Part shown: piece by piece, positions 9,359 to 19,744 of the stretch
How positions within the stretch are numbered: position 1 is the first letter of the stretch
Layout: each line of letters opens with the position of its first letter
DNA from: CAVSQX01 sp963730225
Lineage (GTDB): Bacteria; Planctomycetota; Phycisphaerae; Tepidisphaerales; Tepidisphaeraceae
Direction of reading: 5' to 3'
NCBI GenBank assembly: GCA_963730225.1
Contig: CAVSQX010000004.1
Span: 1,550,001 to 1,614,000, forward strand
Length of the DNA: 64,000 nucleotides
Translations under genes and position numbers: made by a program
Notes under the pieces: model-generated
Told to the model about the DNA's origin: nothing
The model's database searches: none
What the model saw: the letters and a program-made list of their open reading frames with translations, nothing else

Positions 9359-11992
9359 TTACGGTTTGATGAATCCGAGAATGACGAAACTGCCCGAGCC
9401 GCGGACTTCGAGCTGATGCCGGCCGGCGTCGTAGCTCTGGGCGTACACATCGACGCTGGGCAGCGACGGAATTGAAACGGCGTTGGTGACCAGGGCCTCG
9501 GCGCTGAATTTTTCGGCGGCGGCGGCGTCCGTCTCGACGTGCGGCACTTGCAGCCAGGTCTTATCGGGGGATTGGAAAAAACCGATCAGCACGCGCACGG
9601 GCTGGGCGGATTGAAATTCGATCGGCGGCAATTTTCCGGCGACGGCCTGATCGTGCGAAATGCGAATTCCGGTCAGCCCCTGCAATTGCGGGGAAACGGA
9701 TTGAATGGTGAATGGCTGATCGGTGAAAACTTTCTCGCCGGGAGTCACGGAATATGTCTGCGCGTCCTTGCTCAGCAGCGTGAACGGAGCGGCGATCAGC
9801 GGGTGGGCGGCTGGCGCGGTCGTGGGGCCGTGCTGGAGGCTGGCTACATTCTGCTGAAAATCGGCCAATTCCTTTTCGTACACCGGAAGCATCTGCGACC
9901 AGAGATAATACATGGGCTTGCCGTGCGAGGCACCGGAAAGGGGAATCTGCCGGCCGCCGGTCTGCATGGAATTGGCGAAGTGATAGGCGCCGTCGGCCAG
10001 CTTGGCCAACCGGCGATAGTAATCCAGGCTCTGAGCCAGAAATACCCGGGCTTTGAGCATGTCGGAAGCATCGTTGCTGTAGCGAAAGCGCAGAATCAGC
10101 ATGGCGGCTTGCGCCTTGGCACAGTACGACTGCGACATCGCCCGGACGCAGTAGATGTCGTTGCGAAGGCGATCGAATTCATCGCGGTTTTTGGAAACAT
10201 CGGCGGCGGCGGAATCGATCTCGGCGACGGCCTTGGCGGAAAAATCGAGCACATCGTGGATGATCGACGGCGGGGTTTCGCCCTCGTGCGGCTGATGATT
10301 CCATTCCTTCTGCACGTATTCCGCCATGCGCTCGCCGGGAGGCGATTGTGATTCCCACAATTCGGGAAACGGGTTGTGCCGTTGCGGGTTCACCAGCTCA
10401 TCGAGCGTCATTCCCAGAGAAAGCGTCTGGCGATTTCCCTCGGTGATGCCGAATCGGCGAAGCAGGCGCAGCGCGCATTCGCCGAAATCGTTGTAGGCGG
10501 CCAGAATATTTTCGGCGGCGGCGGAGCCGTAGCGGTCGGCGATCTGGCTGATCCACCAGGCGTGATCGGTGGCGGCGTCGATGTTGGGGTTCCAGGCGTA
10601 GCGGGCCCAGGCGTCGAACCAGATCCAATCGCGCTTCCATTGCTCCAGCGGCGTGTCGGTGAGGTCGGGAGAATCGGGCCAATTCCAGTACGACAACGGA
10701 TAAAGATGAATCCCCTTGGCGCCGAGCCGATCGCGCGCGGCGATCACGCATTGCTTGATGAAGCGCACATCGCCGTAACGGAACGGCTCGAGATTCGCCA
10801 GGATGTGGATGTTGGCGACATGCGTGGAGGCGAGCTTGCTCATGGCCAGATGAAGCTGCTGGCGGACGCCGCGGGGCTGGTCGGTGGTGAGAGATTCGCC
10901 GTTGAATTTTTCTTCGGTGAAGAGATTTTTGTAAACCTTGAGCGCTTCGGGCATGACGACCGTCAGGTCGGTGGCGTGGGTGCGAATGATCACTGGCGGT
11001 TCCTGCGCGAGATGCGCTTCGGCCATGCCGTCCTTGACGCCCGGCAGAATCACTTGGGTGCACCAGTAAACCTGGTTGTCCAATCCTTGAAGCTTTTCGC
11101 CCAGACAAAACATGAGGCCGACGTTGGGATATTGCCGGATGAATTCGGCGATGGATTTGCGCGTGTAGTCGGCGGTCAGCGGCGTGGGAGCGGAGAGCTG
11201 CGTGTCGATGCCGTAATGATCGGCGAAGGGCTTGGAGACGAGAATGTTGTAGAAATTCTGCACCACCCAGATGCCGCGGCGATCGGCCTCGGTGACGATG
11301 TAGCGGAACATCTCGACGTTTTTCTGAAACACGTCGTCGCTGACTTCGACGGCGAATGGATAATCCTTCAGCCTCACCAGCGAGGCAAACGGATGACCGC
11401 TCCAGATGAAGAGCGTATTCATGCGGTTGTCGGCGAGAAAGTCGAGATATTCCTGCCAGAATTTTTTGTCGTAGAAAAACGGGAACAGATCGGGGGTGTA
11501 GGGATATTCGTAGGTGTGTCGGCCGGGAAGAATCGTGGATTTCTGCATGCCGATGCAGGGGCCGCGCAGCTTGAAGGCGGGGCCGTCGGAGATGTGCAGA
11601 TCGGTGGGGATTTTTTTGGCTTGCTGAATTCGCTGGGCGAGTTCGAGGCAGCCGTAAAGTTCACCGGAATCGTCGATACCGGCGACGACGGTCATTTTGC
11701 TTTCGGAATACGATTCGAGCAGGAAACCTTCGGGGCCCGGCATGGCGCCGGCGATTCCGGGGATCGGACAGTTGGGTGCAAACAATTTGCAGACGATGAT
11801 TTGCTGGCCTTGGGCGCGGGCCCGCTGGATCTGAGAATCGATGCCGGCGGTTTTGAGAGCCGCGGCAAGACGATCCGCGCCGTAATCCACGCGCGGCGAT
11901 GTTGCGGGATCAAGACTGATGGCAACGGAATCGGCGGCGGCCCATGCAGGGCAGGTGACGATCAGCAGTATCCATGTGCACAAACGGTGCAT
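9359..11992 (-). CDS. Secreted alpha-glucuronidase/hexosaminidase-fold glycoside hydrolase
   Basis: An 877-residue protein. The start at 11992 is chosen because it gives a signal peptide (MHRLCTWILLIVTCPAWA) and shares one base with the upstream stop (TGATG); longer in-frame starts read through the neighbour and have no leader. Residues about 25-130 resemble the alpha-glucuronidase N-terminal domain (GYLELAQ-like turn seen as GCLELAQRI). A TIM-barrel follows, starting with FKLRGPCIG and MNTLFIWSGHPF and containing GLMFCLGEKLQG. The C-terminal third is helical. No exact GH family is recognisable. Given its neighbours it probably removes an acidic or neutral side-chain sugar of pectin. General class likely, specificity unknown. 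Confidence 0.65.
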   Translation of the reverse strand: MHRLCTWILLIVTCPAWAAADSVAISLDPATSPRVDYGADRLAAALKTAGIDSQIQRARAQGQQIIVCKLFAPNCPIPGIAGAMPGPEGFLLESYSESKMTVVAGIDDSGELYGCLELAQRIQQAKKIPTDLHISDGPAFKLRGPCIGMQKSTILPGRHTYEYPYTPDLFPFFYDKKFWQEYLDFLADNRMNTLFIWSGHPFASLVRLKDYPFAVEVSDDVFQKNVEMFRYIVTEADRRGIWVVQNFYNILVSKPFADHYGIDTQLSAPTPLTADYTRKSIAEFIRQYPNVGLMFCLGEKLQGLDNQVYWCTQVILPGVKDGMAEAHLAQEPPVIIRTHATDLTVVMPEALKVYKNLFTEEKFNGESLTTDQPRGVRQQLHLAMSKLASTHVANIHILANLEPFRYGDVRFIKQCVIAARDRLGAKGIHLYPLSYWNWPDSPDLTDTPLEQWKRDWIWFDAWARYAWNPNIDAATDHAWWISQIADRYGSAAAENILAAYNDFGECALRLLRRFGITEGNRQTLSLGMTLDELVNPQRHNPFPELWESQSPPGERMAEYVQKEWNHQPHEGETPPSIIHDVLDFSAKAVAEIDSAAADVSKNRDEFDRLRNDIYCVRAMSQSYCAKAQAAMLILRFRYSNDASDMLKARVFLAQSLDYYRRLAKLADGAYHFANSMQTGGRQIPLSGASHGKPMYYLWSQMLPVYEKELADFQQNVASLQHGPTTAPAAHPLIAAPFTLLSKDAQTYSVTPGEKVFTDQPFTIQSVSPQLQGLTGIRISHDQAVAGKLPPIEFQSAQPVRVLIGFFQSPDKTWLQVPHVETDAAAAEKFSAEALVTNAVSIPSLPSVDVYAQSYDAGRHQLEVRGSGSFVILGFIKP

Positions 11993-13536
11993 CAGGCCTC
12001 GCCATAAACTCGCGCCGCCGGCGTAACGGCGGTGATGGAATTGGCCGTTCGGCGAATTCGCAGGGCGATGAACGGCTGGCCGGGAAGCTCCACTTTTTTG
12101 CGCCCTTTGGCGTGATATCGATAGGTTTCGTCGGCGACGATCGTGAACGTTCCGGGCACGGGCGTGACCGTCATGTTCCACGTGTCGAGAATTTCGACGC
12201 CAAATTCCATTCCCTCCGCCAGCTGGGCCCGCGGCAATTCAAACAACCATTGCGTGGGACGATCCCTGCCCAGATAGACCAGATAATATTCCCCCGCTTT
12301 CCCGGCGGTGCGATCGTCCTGCCATTTGTCGATGGGATCAATTCCCTCCGGCGGAGCGGATTCGAGAATCTGCCTGAGGAAGGCCAGCCGGGGCGGACTT
12401 TTTCCGTGCAGGGTTCCGCCGTGCGCCCACCAGAGTTGGTTGCTGGAATGCAGATAAGTTTCGCCGTGGCCGACATAGGCGCCGGCGATCGTGCCCTGCC
12501 AGAAGCGATGAACCATCTCCTCGGGGGAGAGATCGCCCCAGCGCTGGGGAATGTCGCCTTCGTATTTTACTTCGTCGAAGATGATCGGCTTGCGGTAGAC
12601 ATCGCGGTAGAGCAGGGCGCGGCCAAAATCCGCGACGGCCGAGCCATTTTGAATGCTGGCGTGGCTGATGGCCGGATCCGTGTGGTTGAAAATTTCGGCG
12701 CCGTTGTGGATGGAGCGCAGATGCTCATACGGATCGTTTTCACGGATGATCTGGAGATAGCGCTGCCAGTCGGCGAGTTTTTTCTCTTTCATGAAATCGA
12801 ATTCGTTGGCGAGCGACCACCAGACGTTTCGAAACGCCGACAGCCGGGCCATGGTGTACTTGAGATACCGATCGTCGCTGGGTGGGTCCATACGATCGAA
12901 GCCCCAATGCCCTTCATCGTAGGGGTGGAAGAGGATGACATCGGCCTCGATCGTGAGATCGCGCAGGCGGGAAACCACTTGCTCGAGGTGTCGAAAGAAT
13001 TCGGGATTGAAGCGGGTGAAATCCCAATTGGCCGGGGGCTTGCCCTGGAACGGATAGCGCGGGGGCTCGGTTTCGTTGTAGACGTAACGCTTGGGGAAGA
13101 CGCAGAAGCGAATTTTGTTGAACGCGCAAGCGGCCAGCGTTTTGAACGTGCGCTCTTCCACTTCGGGCGGCTGGTGCGACATGGCGTAGCAGGTGGTGCC
13201 GATCTGGCGGTACGGAGTGCCGTCGGCGTAGGCGAAGTGATATCGGTGGGCGACGCTCACGGGGCCGCGATTTCGCCCAATCGCCGGCGTGCATTGAAGC
13301 GCGCCGGTTTGATTGTTCAACGAAGCGGCGTTGCTGACCGTCCGGTATTTCCACGTCGAGGCCAGATCGGGCATGAAGCGAATTCGGTAAACGCCGTCGC
13401 CGTCGTAGAAGCCGGGCACGTCGATGGTGCGGCCGTCGCATTCAAACTGGGCGGACAGCTCAACATCCACGAACGGATTGCCGTTGGAAGGACCCTTCAA
13501 TTCGATTTCAAACACATCCCATTGTTCAACAGGCAC
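11992..13536 (-). CDS. DUF5060-DUF4038-DUF5605 glycoside hydrolase (GH140-like superfamily)
   Basis: First gene of the left-hand operon, 514 residues. Residues 1-75 match the beta-sandwich DUF5060 domain (GVYRIRFMPD). Residues about 100-420 form a TIM barrel of the DUF4038 type, and the C-terminal 85 residues form the small DUF5605 beta domain. Candidate catalytic acids are Glu245 in WWSLANEFD and Glu322 in PIIFDEVKYEG, at the expected strand ends 4 and 7. The GH140 founder is an apiosidase acting on RG-II, so membership of the same superfamily is notable here. No signal peptide is seen, so it probably acts inside the cell. The exact substrate is not established. Confidence 0.8.
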   Translation of the reverse strand: MPVEQWDVFEIELKGPSNGNPFVDVELSAQFECDGRTIDVPGFYDGDGVYRIRFMPDLASTWKYRTVSNAASLNNQTGALQCTPAIGRNRGPVSVAHRYHFAYADGTPYRQIGTTCYAMSHQPPEVEERTFKTLAACAFNKIRFCVFPKRYVYNETEPPRYPFQGKPPANWDFTRFNPEFFRHLEQVVSRLRDLTIEADVILFHPYDEGHWGFDRMDPPSDDRYLKYTMARLSAFRNVWWSLANEFDFMKEKKLADWQRYLQIIRENDPYEHLRSIHNGAEIFNHTDPAISHASIQNGSAVADFGRALLYRDVYRKPIIFDEVKYEGDIPQRWGDLSPEEMVHRFWQGTIAGAYVGHGETYLHSSNQLWWAHGGTLHGKSPPRLAFLRQILESAPPEGIDPIDKWQDDRTAGKAGEYYLVYLGRDRPTQWLFELPRAQLAEGMEFGVEILDTWNMTVTPVPGTFTIVADETYRYHAKGRKKVELPGQPFIALRIRRTANSITAVTPAARVYGEA

Positions 13537-13746
13537 AATTGTCCTCGGGCAAGCAAATTCAATTCAGCGCCGACCCCGATCGGCTCGTCTGTTTTCGGTT
13601 TTTCGGGACCGCGATTATCGCTCAAAAGCAGGCACAAAGCGATGGACGCCCCTGGGGATAATTTTTGGGAAACCCGCCGCGATTTCGACCGCAGCAGCCG
13701 CAGTCGAAAGTTCGCCGGGAAAGTACGTGGGAAACGAATGTCAGGC

Positions 13747-13752
13747 TATAAT
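13747..13752 (+). promoter_or_regulatory. TATAAT -10 element upstream of the thioredoxin operon
   Basis: The 306-base gap 13537-13842 separates two divergent operons. It holds a perfect TATAAT about 90 bases before the thioredoxin start; no convincing -35 hexamer lies at 16-18 bases. Nothing else in the gap looks like a gene: no small reading frame with a ribosome site is seen. The minus-strand operon must also start in this gap but shows no clear consensus. Confidence 0.4.
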
Positions 13753-13842
13753 ATCGATCCGATTGCCCGGCGGCGGAGCCGGACACGGGTCATTCGGGGA
13801 ATTCCCGATGATCGGCCTCAACACCTTCTCGGCGAGGTTTCC

Positions 13843-15110
13843 ATGAAGTTGCTAAAAAACAAATCGTGGCTGCTCGGACTCTTTTGCGCGACGATCGCCG
13901 TTTCATTCGCCCGTGCGGACGACATCGCCACCGCCGATCTGAAACTCGTGCCCAGCGGCGTCACGGACACCGTTGGATTCTACATTCCCAGATTGCTGCC
14001 GCTCTCGGCCGAGAAGCCGGCGGCGATGAAAAAAGTTCCGGCGCTTTCGGCTCCTTTGTATGGCTCGATCAGCTTCGCGGGCAAGTCCTACCTGGTCGCG
14101 CTCGATGAGCCGGCCGACAAAGACGCCAGCATTTACGTGGACGCCAATGGCAACGGCGATCTGACCGATGATCCACCGGTGGTCTGGAACAAGCACGCCC
14201 AGCCGACTCCGAGCGGCCAGCAGTTGAACTTGTACCTGGGCAACTTCATGTTGCCGCTGCCGACGGCCGGCGGTTCGACGCCGGTGCAGATAACCGCCTA
14301 TCGCTTCGACAAGAACGATCCGAATCGCCCGCAGCTCAAGACGACGTTGCTCTACTATCGGGATTACGGCTACGACGGGCAGATCACGCTCAACGGCACA
14401 CACTATCATGCGATGCTTCTGGACAACGCCGCCAACGGAGATTTCAGCGCCCTGCGGCGCCAAACGCGCCCGGCGCCCAGCTACTGATCGACATCAACGG
14501 CAACGGCAAATTCGACAATCACGGCGAAGTGTTCGACGCTTCGACGCCGTTCAATATCAAGGGCACGACGTGGCAATTGTCCGACCTGACGCCGAGCGGC
14601 ACGTTCAAGATCGTCAAATCAGCGCAGTCCGTTGCCGAAATCCCGCTTCCGCCGGATCTCTCCAAGGGAAAAAAGGCCATTGCGTTCAAGGCCAAGACGA
14701 TGGATGGGAAGGACGTCAATTTCCCCGATGATTACAAGGGAAAGCTCGTGCTTCTGGATTTCTGGGCGACCTGGTGCGGGCCCTGCATGGGGGAAGTTCC
14801 GGGCCTGGTAAAAGCCTACCGCGACGATCATCCCAAAGGAGTCGATGTGCTGGGCGTGAGCCTCGACCAACCCAACTCCGCCGACAAGGTCAAGACCGTC
14901 ATGAGCCAGCAAGGCATGACCTGGCCGCAAATCTACGACGGCCTTTACTGGAATTCGCGCATCGGGCAGATGTATGGAATCGACTCGATTCCGCATCCGT
15001 TCCTGGTGGACGGCGACACGGGCGTGATTGTCGCTGAAGGCGATGCTCTTCGCGGCGAGGGGCTCGGCCCGGCGCTGGATGCGGCGCTGGCCGATCGGGC
15101 AAAGAAGTAG
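13843..15110 (+). CDS. TlpA-like secreted thioredoxin with N-terminal domain (one frameshift)
   Basis: Thiol-disulfide oxidoreductase expected outside the cytoplasmic membrane. A signal peptide (MKLLKNKSWLLGLFCATIAV) precedes a domain of about 180 residues with two Ca-binding-like segments (YVDANGNGDL and LIDINGNGKFD), then a TlpA/AhpC-type thioredoxin fold with the active site WCGPC and a later IDSIPHPFLVD cis-proline segment. The frame breaks near 14451-14460, where one base appears to be missing; the downstream frame resumes with APGAQLLIDI. Reconstructed length is about 422 residues. It heads a plus-strand operon with a TIM-barrel protein 12 bases downstream and GH2. It may maintain disulfides of exported hydrolases. 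The N-terminal domain has no known function. Confidence 0.8.
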
Positions 15111-15122
15111 CTACGTATTCCG

Positions 15123-16031
15123 ATGGAAATCACCCGAAGAGAGTTTCTCGCCGCCGCCGCCATCGGCGCTACGGCGGCGATTGTGCGCCGGGGATTTGCC
15201 GCCACCACCGAGCCGGCAGCCACCACTCAATTCTCGACCCAGCGGTACAAAATCGCCGCCAGCGATTGGATGCTGCTCAAGCGGCAAAAACTCGGCGCGA
15301 TTCAACTGGCCAAAGACTGCGGATTGGATGGCGTCGAGGTGGATATGGGCAGCCTCGGCGATCGAGCGGAGATGAAAGATGAACTGGCCAAGCCGGAAAC
15401 CCGGCAGCAATACCTAGCGAAATCAAGCCAGTTGGGCGTGGAAATCTGCTCGCTGGCGATGTCCGCGTTTTACGGGCAGAGCTGGGCGGATCATCCCAAG
15501 TGCGATGAGTTCACAAAAAGCTGGATCGACATGATGCAGATGATGGGCGTCAAAACGGGAATGCTGCCGATGGGCGTGAAATCGGACATTCGCACCGATT
15601 CCGCCGAGCGCGATAAAACCATCGCGCATTTGAAAACCGCCGCTCCGCTGGCGGAGAAAGCCGACGTGGTTCTTGGAATTGAAGTGGCTCTGGACACCGA
15701 TGGATTCAAAAAATTTCTCGACGATGTCGGCTCGCCGGCCGTTCGCATCTATTTTGATTTCGGCGAGCAACTGAAAATTCAGCAGGATATCTACCAGCAA
15801 ATCCGCGATCTGGGGGCGGATCGCATCTGCCAGATTTACTGCACGGAAAAGGACGGCACGTGGCTCGGACAGGGCGGGCAGATCGACATGCCCAAAGCCA
15901 AGGCCGCTCTGGATGAAATTGGATGGAAGGGCTGGCTGGTGCTCCAGCGATCGCGGGTGAAGGGCAAATCGGTGAAGGAAAATTTCTCCGCCAACGCCAG
16001 TTATCTCAAGTCGATTTTTCAGGTTTCCTGA
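15123..16031 (+). CDS. Tat-exported sugar isomerase/epimerase-like TIM-barrel protein
   Basis: A 302-residue protein with a twin-arginine leader (ITRREFLAAAAIG) followed by an AP-endonuclease-2/xylose-isomerase-like TIM barrel. Family features include GLDGVEVDMGS near the first strands, VVLGIEVALD in the middle, and RIYFDFGEQ plus GWLVLQRSR near the end, which carry the acidic metal ligands typical of the fold. Such Tat-exported members are abundant in planctomycetes and often lie beside glycosidases. The reaction is not predictable; an epimerase, isomerase or lyase acting on a released sugar are all possible. It sits between thioredoxin and GH2 with gaps of 12 and 6 bases. Confidence 0.75.
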   Translation: MEITRREFLAAAAIGATAAIVRRGFAATTEPAATTQFSTQRYKIAASDWMLLKRQKLGAIQLAKDCGLDGVEVDMGSLGDRAEMKDELAKPETRQQYLAKSSQLGVEICSLAMSAFYGQSWADHPKCDEFTKSWIDMMQMMGVKTGMLPMGVKSDIRTDSAERDKTIAHLKTAAPLAEKADVVLGIEVALDTDGFKKFLDDVGSPAVRIYFDFGEQLKIQQDIYQQIRDLGADRICQIYCTEKDGTWLGQGGQIDMPKAKAALDEIGWKGWLVLQRSRVKGKSVKENFSANASYLKSIFQVS

Positions 16032-16037
16032 ACCAAC

Positions 16038-18770
16038 ATGCGCGAAGTTTTGCTGCTCGATCCCGGCTGGAGATTTCACCTGGGCGACATTTCCGCCGAG
16101 CTGCCCAACACGCACATTGCCGCTTACATGAACAACAAGGCGGGTTGGGCGCGCGGGGCGGCAAAACCGAACTTCGACGATTCGGACTGGCGCGAAGTCG
16201 ATTTGCCGCACGACTGGTCGGTCGAGGGACCGTTCGATCCCGGCAGCCATGTGAGCCAGGGATTTCTGCCGCGCGGCATCGGGTGGTATCGCCGGTATTT
16301 CACATTGGACCAGGCCGATCGGGGAAAATATATCGCGCTGCGATTTGACGGCGTCGCCACGCACGCCACCGTTTACGTGAACGGCCATCTTTTGGCCCGC
16401 AATTTCTGCGGATACACGCCGATCGACATCGACATCAGCGACATCGCCAACTTCGGCGAGCAGAACAATGTCATCGCTGTGAAAGCGGGCGCGACGTACA
16501 TGGAAGGCTGGTGGTACGAAGGAGCGGGGATTTATCGGCACGCCTGGCTGATCAAAACCTCGCCGGTTCATGTGGACACATACGGCACGTTCATCTGCCC
16601 ACGGAAAAACGGCGGCGATTCGTGGGACACGCAAATCCAAACCGCCATGGTCAACACGTCCGATGCCGAGCAATCCGCCCGGGTGGCTTGCGAGATTCAG
16701 AATTCCGCCGGGCAAATCGTCGGCCGGGGTGAGAAAGAAATTAGCATCGCCGGAAGATCGAAGCAGACGGTGGAGCAGAATATTCCCGTCGCCGCTGTGC
16801 AATTGTGGTCGCTGGAGAATCCGACTCTGCATCGGCTGCACACGCAAATCTTCATTGGATCGGCCGCCGTGGACGACGATTGGACCGCGTTCGGCTACCG
16901 CACGATTCGCTTCGATGCGCAGCAGGGATTTTTTCTCAACGATCGCCCGGTGAAACTCGAGGGAACGTGCAACCATCAGGATCACGCCGGCGTCGGCGTC
17001 GCCGTGCCCGATTCAATTCAGCGATTTCGCATCCGCCGAATGCTGGAGATGGGCAGCAACGCCTGGCGATGCGCCCACAATCCGCCGGCCACGGAATTTC
17101 TGGATGCCTGCGATGAGCTGGGGATGCTGGTCATCGACGAGAACCGAAACTTCGGGTCATCCCCCGAGCATCTGGAGCAGGTGCGCACGATGGTGCGGCG
17201 CGACCGGAATCATCCTTCGGTGATTTTGTGGTCCGTTTGCAACGAAGAAGCGACGCAGGGCACGCCGATCGGGGCGAACATTGCGCGGACGATGCAGGAG
17301 GAAGTTCGCAAGCTCGATCGCAGCCGGCCGGTGACGGCGGCCGTGAGCGGGGGAATTCTCAATCACGATTGCATCGGCGATGTGATCGAAGTGATGGGAA
17401 TCAATTACCAATCACCGACGTACGATCCCTACCACGCGCTGCGCCCGCTGACGCCGCTGATCGCCAGCGAAACGAGTTGCGCACTGGGCACACGGGGTGT
17501 TTACCAAACCGACGCCAAGGCTCGAGTTTTTGCATCCTACGACATCGACCACGCCTTCTGGAGCTCGACAGCCCGCGCCGCCTGGGCGGCGGTTTCGCAA
17601 AGGCCCTTTGTCGCCGGGCTGTTTATCTGGACCGGATTCGATTACCGCGGCGAGCCTTCGCCGCACGAGTGGCCCTGTGTCAGTTCGCACTGGGGAATTC
17701 TGGATACCTGCGGCTTCGCCAAGGATTCGTTCTTTCTGCACAAAGCATTTTTCACGACGGAGCCGTTCGTGCATCTGCTGCCGCACTGGAACTGGACGAC
17801 GCCGACGACGGTCCGCGTGATGGCGTACACGAATTGCGAATCGGTTGAGCTGTTTCTCGACGGAACATCGCTGGGGGAAAAACCGGTCGATCCGATCGAG
17901 ATGGTGGAATGGAGCGTGGAATTTTCGCCCGGAGAATTGCGGGCCGTCGCATTCCGCGCGGAGCGCGCCGTCGCGGATTGTGCCGTCGAAACAACCGGGC
18001 CGGCGACGGCACTGGGATTGGAGATTCATCCGTCGATGGACGCACGGACGATTCCCGCCGACGGGCGATTCGCGCTGCCGATCACGGTTTTTGCGGTTGA
18101 CCAGCGCGGCCGGCGGGTTCCGACGGCCGGATATGGCGTCGATTTCTCGATCGATGGTCCGGCGAAAATACTCGGCGTCGGCAACGGCGATCCGAATTCC
18201 CACGAGGGGGACAAGGGCAATTCACGCAGCCTTTTCAACGGGCTGGCCCAGGCGATCGTGCAGACCACAACGACGGCGGGAAAAATCCGGCTCGGCGCTT
18301 CGGCAGCCGGGCTGCGAGCGGCGGAATTTATTCTGGAATCGACCGCCGTGCCGTCGACGCCGACGGCAGCGATTCCAATCGTTCGGCATTTGATTTCAGA
18401 ATGGAGAATGAGCCCGATCACGTCGAATCGGCCCGACCCGACCCAACCGCCCAGCGAGCAGGACATGAACAGTTGGGAACGGATTTCGCCGTCGGCCGAC
18501 GGACAGGCCCGCTGGAATTCCGCATCGGGATTCGCGGTTTATCGCGCCCATTTCACGCTGCCGAAAATCATGCAGAGCCATGGAGCGCAGATTCACTTTC
18601 ACCAGATTCGCGGCGCCGCCGAAGTTTTCGTCGACGGCCGACCGATGCAAGTTGCGTCGTCGCGGATTGCCGTCCCGCCGGGTTCGGAGAGGCAAACGCT
18701 GGTGGTTCTGATCCACGCACAGGCCGCAGGCTCGGGCATTACCGGCCCGGTTGAATTGCTCTCGTTATGA
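16038..18770 (+). CDS. GH2 beta-galactosidase-like glycoside hydrolase
   Basis: A 910-residue retaining beta-glycosidase of family GH2. Domain order: sugar-binding domain (about 1-190, with DLPHDWSVEGPF), immunoglobulin-like domain (about 195-295), TIM barrel (about 295-590), then two beta domains of the DUF4982/Big type (GYGVDFSIDGPA) and a C-terminal sandwich. The acid/base is Glu403 in WSVCNEE and the nucleophile Glu478 in LIASETS. No signal peptide is seen. GH2 covers beta-galactosidase, beta-glucuronidase, beta-mannosidase and alpha-L-arabinopyranosidase-like activities. The extra C-terminal domains suggest plant beta-galactosides, but this is inference. Confidence 0.88.
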   Translation: MREVLLLDPGWRFHLGDISAELPNTHIAAYMNNKAGWARGAAKPNFDDSDWREVDLPHDWSVEGPFDPGSHVSQGFLPRGIGWYRRYFTLDQADRGKYIALRFDGVATHATVYVNGHLLARNFCGYTPIDIDISDIANFGEQNNVIAVKAGATYMEGWWYEGAGIYRHAWLIKTSPVHVDTYGTFICPRKNGGDSWDTQIQTAMVNTSDAEQSARVACEIQNSAGQIVGRGEKEISIAGRSKQTVEQNIPVAAVQLWSLENPTLHRLHTQIFIGSAAVDDDWTAFGYRTIRFDAQQGFFLNDRPVKLEGTCNHQDHAGVGVAVPDSIQRFRIRRMLEMGSNAWRCAHNPPATEFLDACDELGMLVIDENRNFGSSPEHLEQVRTMVRRDRNHPSVILWSVCNEEATQGTPIGANIARTMQEEVRKLDRSRPVTAAVSGGILNHDCIGDVIEVMGINYQSPTYDPYHALRPLTPLIASETSCALGTRGVYQTDAKARVFASYDIDHAFWSSTARAAWAAVSQRPFVAGLFIWTGFDYRGEPSPHEWPCVSSHWGILDTCGFAKDSFFLHKAFFTTEPFVHLLPHWNWTTPTTVRVMAYTNCESVELFLDGTSLGEKPVDPIEMVEWSVEFSPGELRAVAFRAERAVADCAVETTGPATALGLEIHPSMDARTIPADGRFALPITVFAVDQRGRRVPTAGYGVDFSIDGPAKILGVGNGDPNSHEGDKGNSRSLFNGLAQAIVQTTTTAGKIRLGASAAGLRAAEFILESTAVPSTPTAAIPIVRHLISEWRMSPITSNRPDPTQPPSEQDMNSWERISPSADGQARWNSASGFAVYRAHFTLPKIMQSHGAQIHFHQIRGAAEVFVDGRPMQVASSRIAVPPGSERQTLVVLIHAQAAGSGITGPVELLSL

Positions 18771-18773
18771 AAT

Positions 18774-19741
18774 TCAGAACCCGACTGGATCGGGCACGGG
18801 ACTGCCGGTGTGGATGGCCCGTTGGGCATCCTTGCGGCTGTAAAATTCCCCGTGGCCGTCGCAGAAAACGACGTTGCCCATGGCATCTTGATTGCCTATG
18901 TTTGTCAGCAGGTTCTGGCCTGTCGCGTTTTTCTTTTGCAACATGTGGCGCGACGCCACCTGGTCGACGTACATCCCCGCTGCCCATTTGGTAGCGCTGG
19001 GAGAATGGCGCCGCTGGTGACGGTCTGCTCGTCTTCGCAGACCAGAAGAACCTTCTCCCCGCTACGCACGATGGATGCGATTCGACCGTTGAACATTCCA
19101 TCGACGCGCTTCATGTTGGCGGCCTTCACCGGGTTAGCATAGTAAGTATTCATCGTGTAGCTGTAGCGGTAGTAGCCCTCGGACGATCCGGCGGCGCTGT
19201 TGCGCATGGCGACATTGTCCGACGGACACCGGAATATCAGATCGAGCGCCGGGTCTGCATTGGCCGCGGCGGTGTAGTTCGCAACAGAGTGGTCGGTTGG
19301 GTCCAGCAAAATCTCTTTGTGACTCAGGTATCTGGTTAGGCCGGAAAACGTGATGTTCTGGACAGACGCCGTGGATGTCGTATTGGTCACGAAGTCGTAA
19401 TATCGCTCCCAGCGGATCCAATCGGCCCCATCGGGGGTGTTTGCGTCGCTCGTCACCTGTTGAAAGAGCCATCCGGTGGTATCAAATTGGTATAAGCCGT
19501 ACCCGCCACCGGCGGGCATAAAGCCGTGATGGTCGTTGGTGAAATCGAGCATCGCACCGACGATCTGGCGCATGTTGCTCATGCACTTGATCTGGTTGGC
19601 CGATTCGCGCGCCTTGATCAGCGACGGCAGCAGAACCGCGATCAAGAGCGCAATGATTCCAATCACTACCAGCAACTCGACCAGCGTGAAACCGGAGGTG
19701 GGCCGGTTCGTTTCACTGCGAGTTGCAAGTGATTTCGGCAT
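18774..19741 (-). CDS. Prepilin-like protein with type IV N-terminal cleavage motif (one frameshift)
   Basis: A type IV pilin/pseudopilin-like protein. GFTLVELLVVIGIIALLIAV near residues 17-36 is the prepilin peptidase site and hydrophobic helix, and a variable beta-rich domain follows. The reading frame breaks near 19000, where one C seems to be missing from a C run. The other frame continues with KWAAGMYVDQVASRHML and ends in the conserved NVVFCDGHGEF segment typical of the planctomycete H-X9-DG group. With the shift repaired the length is 322 residues, nearly the same as the adjacent paralogue. Both are probably exposed at the surface; their partner secretion system is not in the window. 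Confidence 0.8.
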
Positions 19742-19744
19742 GAT

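Noticed and set aside
11974..13842. In-frame extension upstream of the thioredoxin gene
   Set aside because: It is antisense to the DUF5060 gene; the signal peptide begins at 13843.
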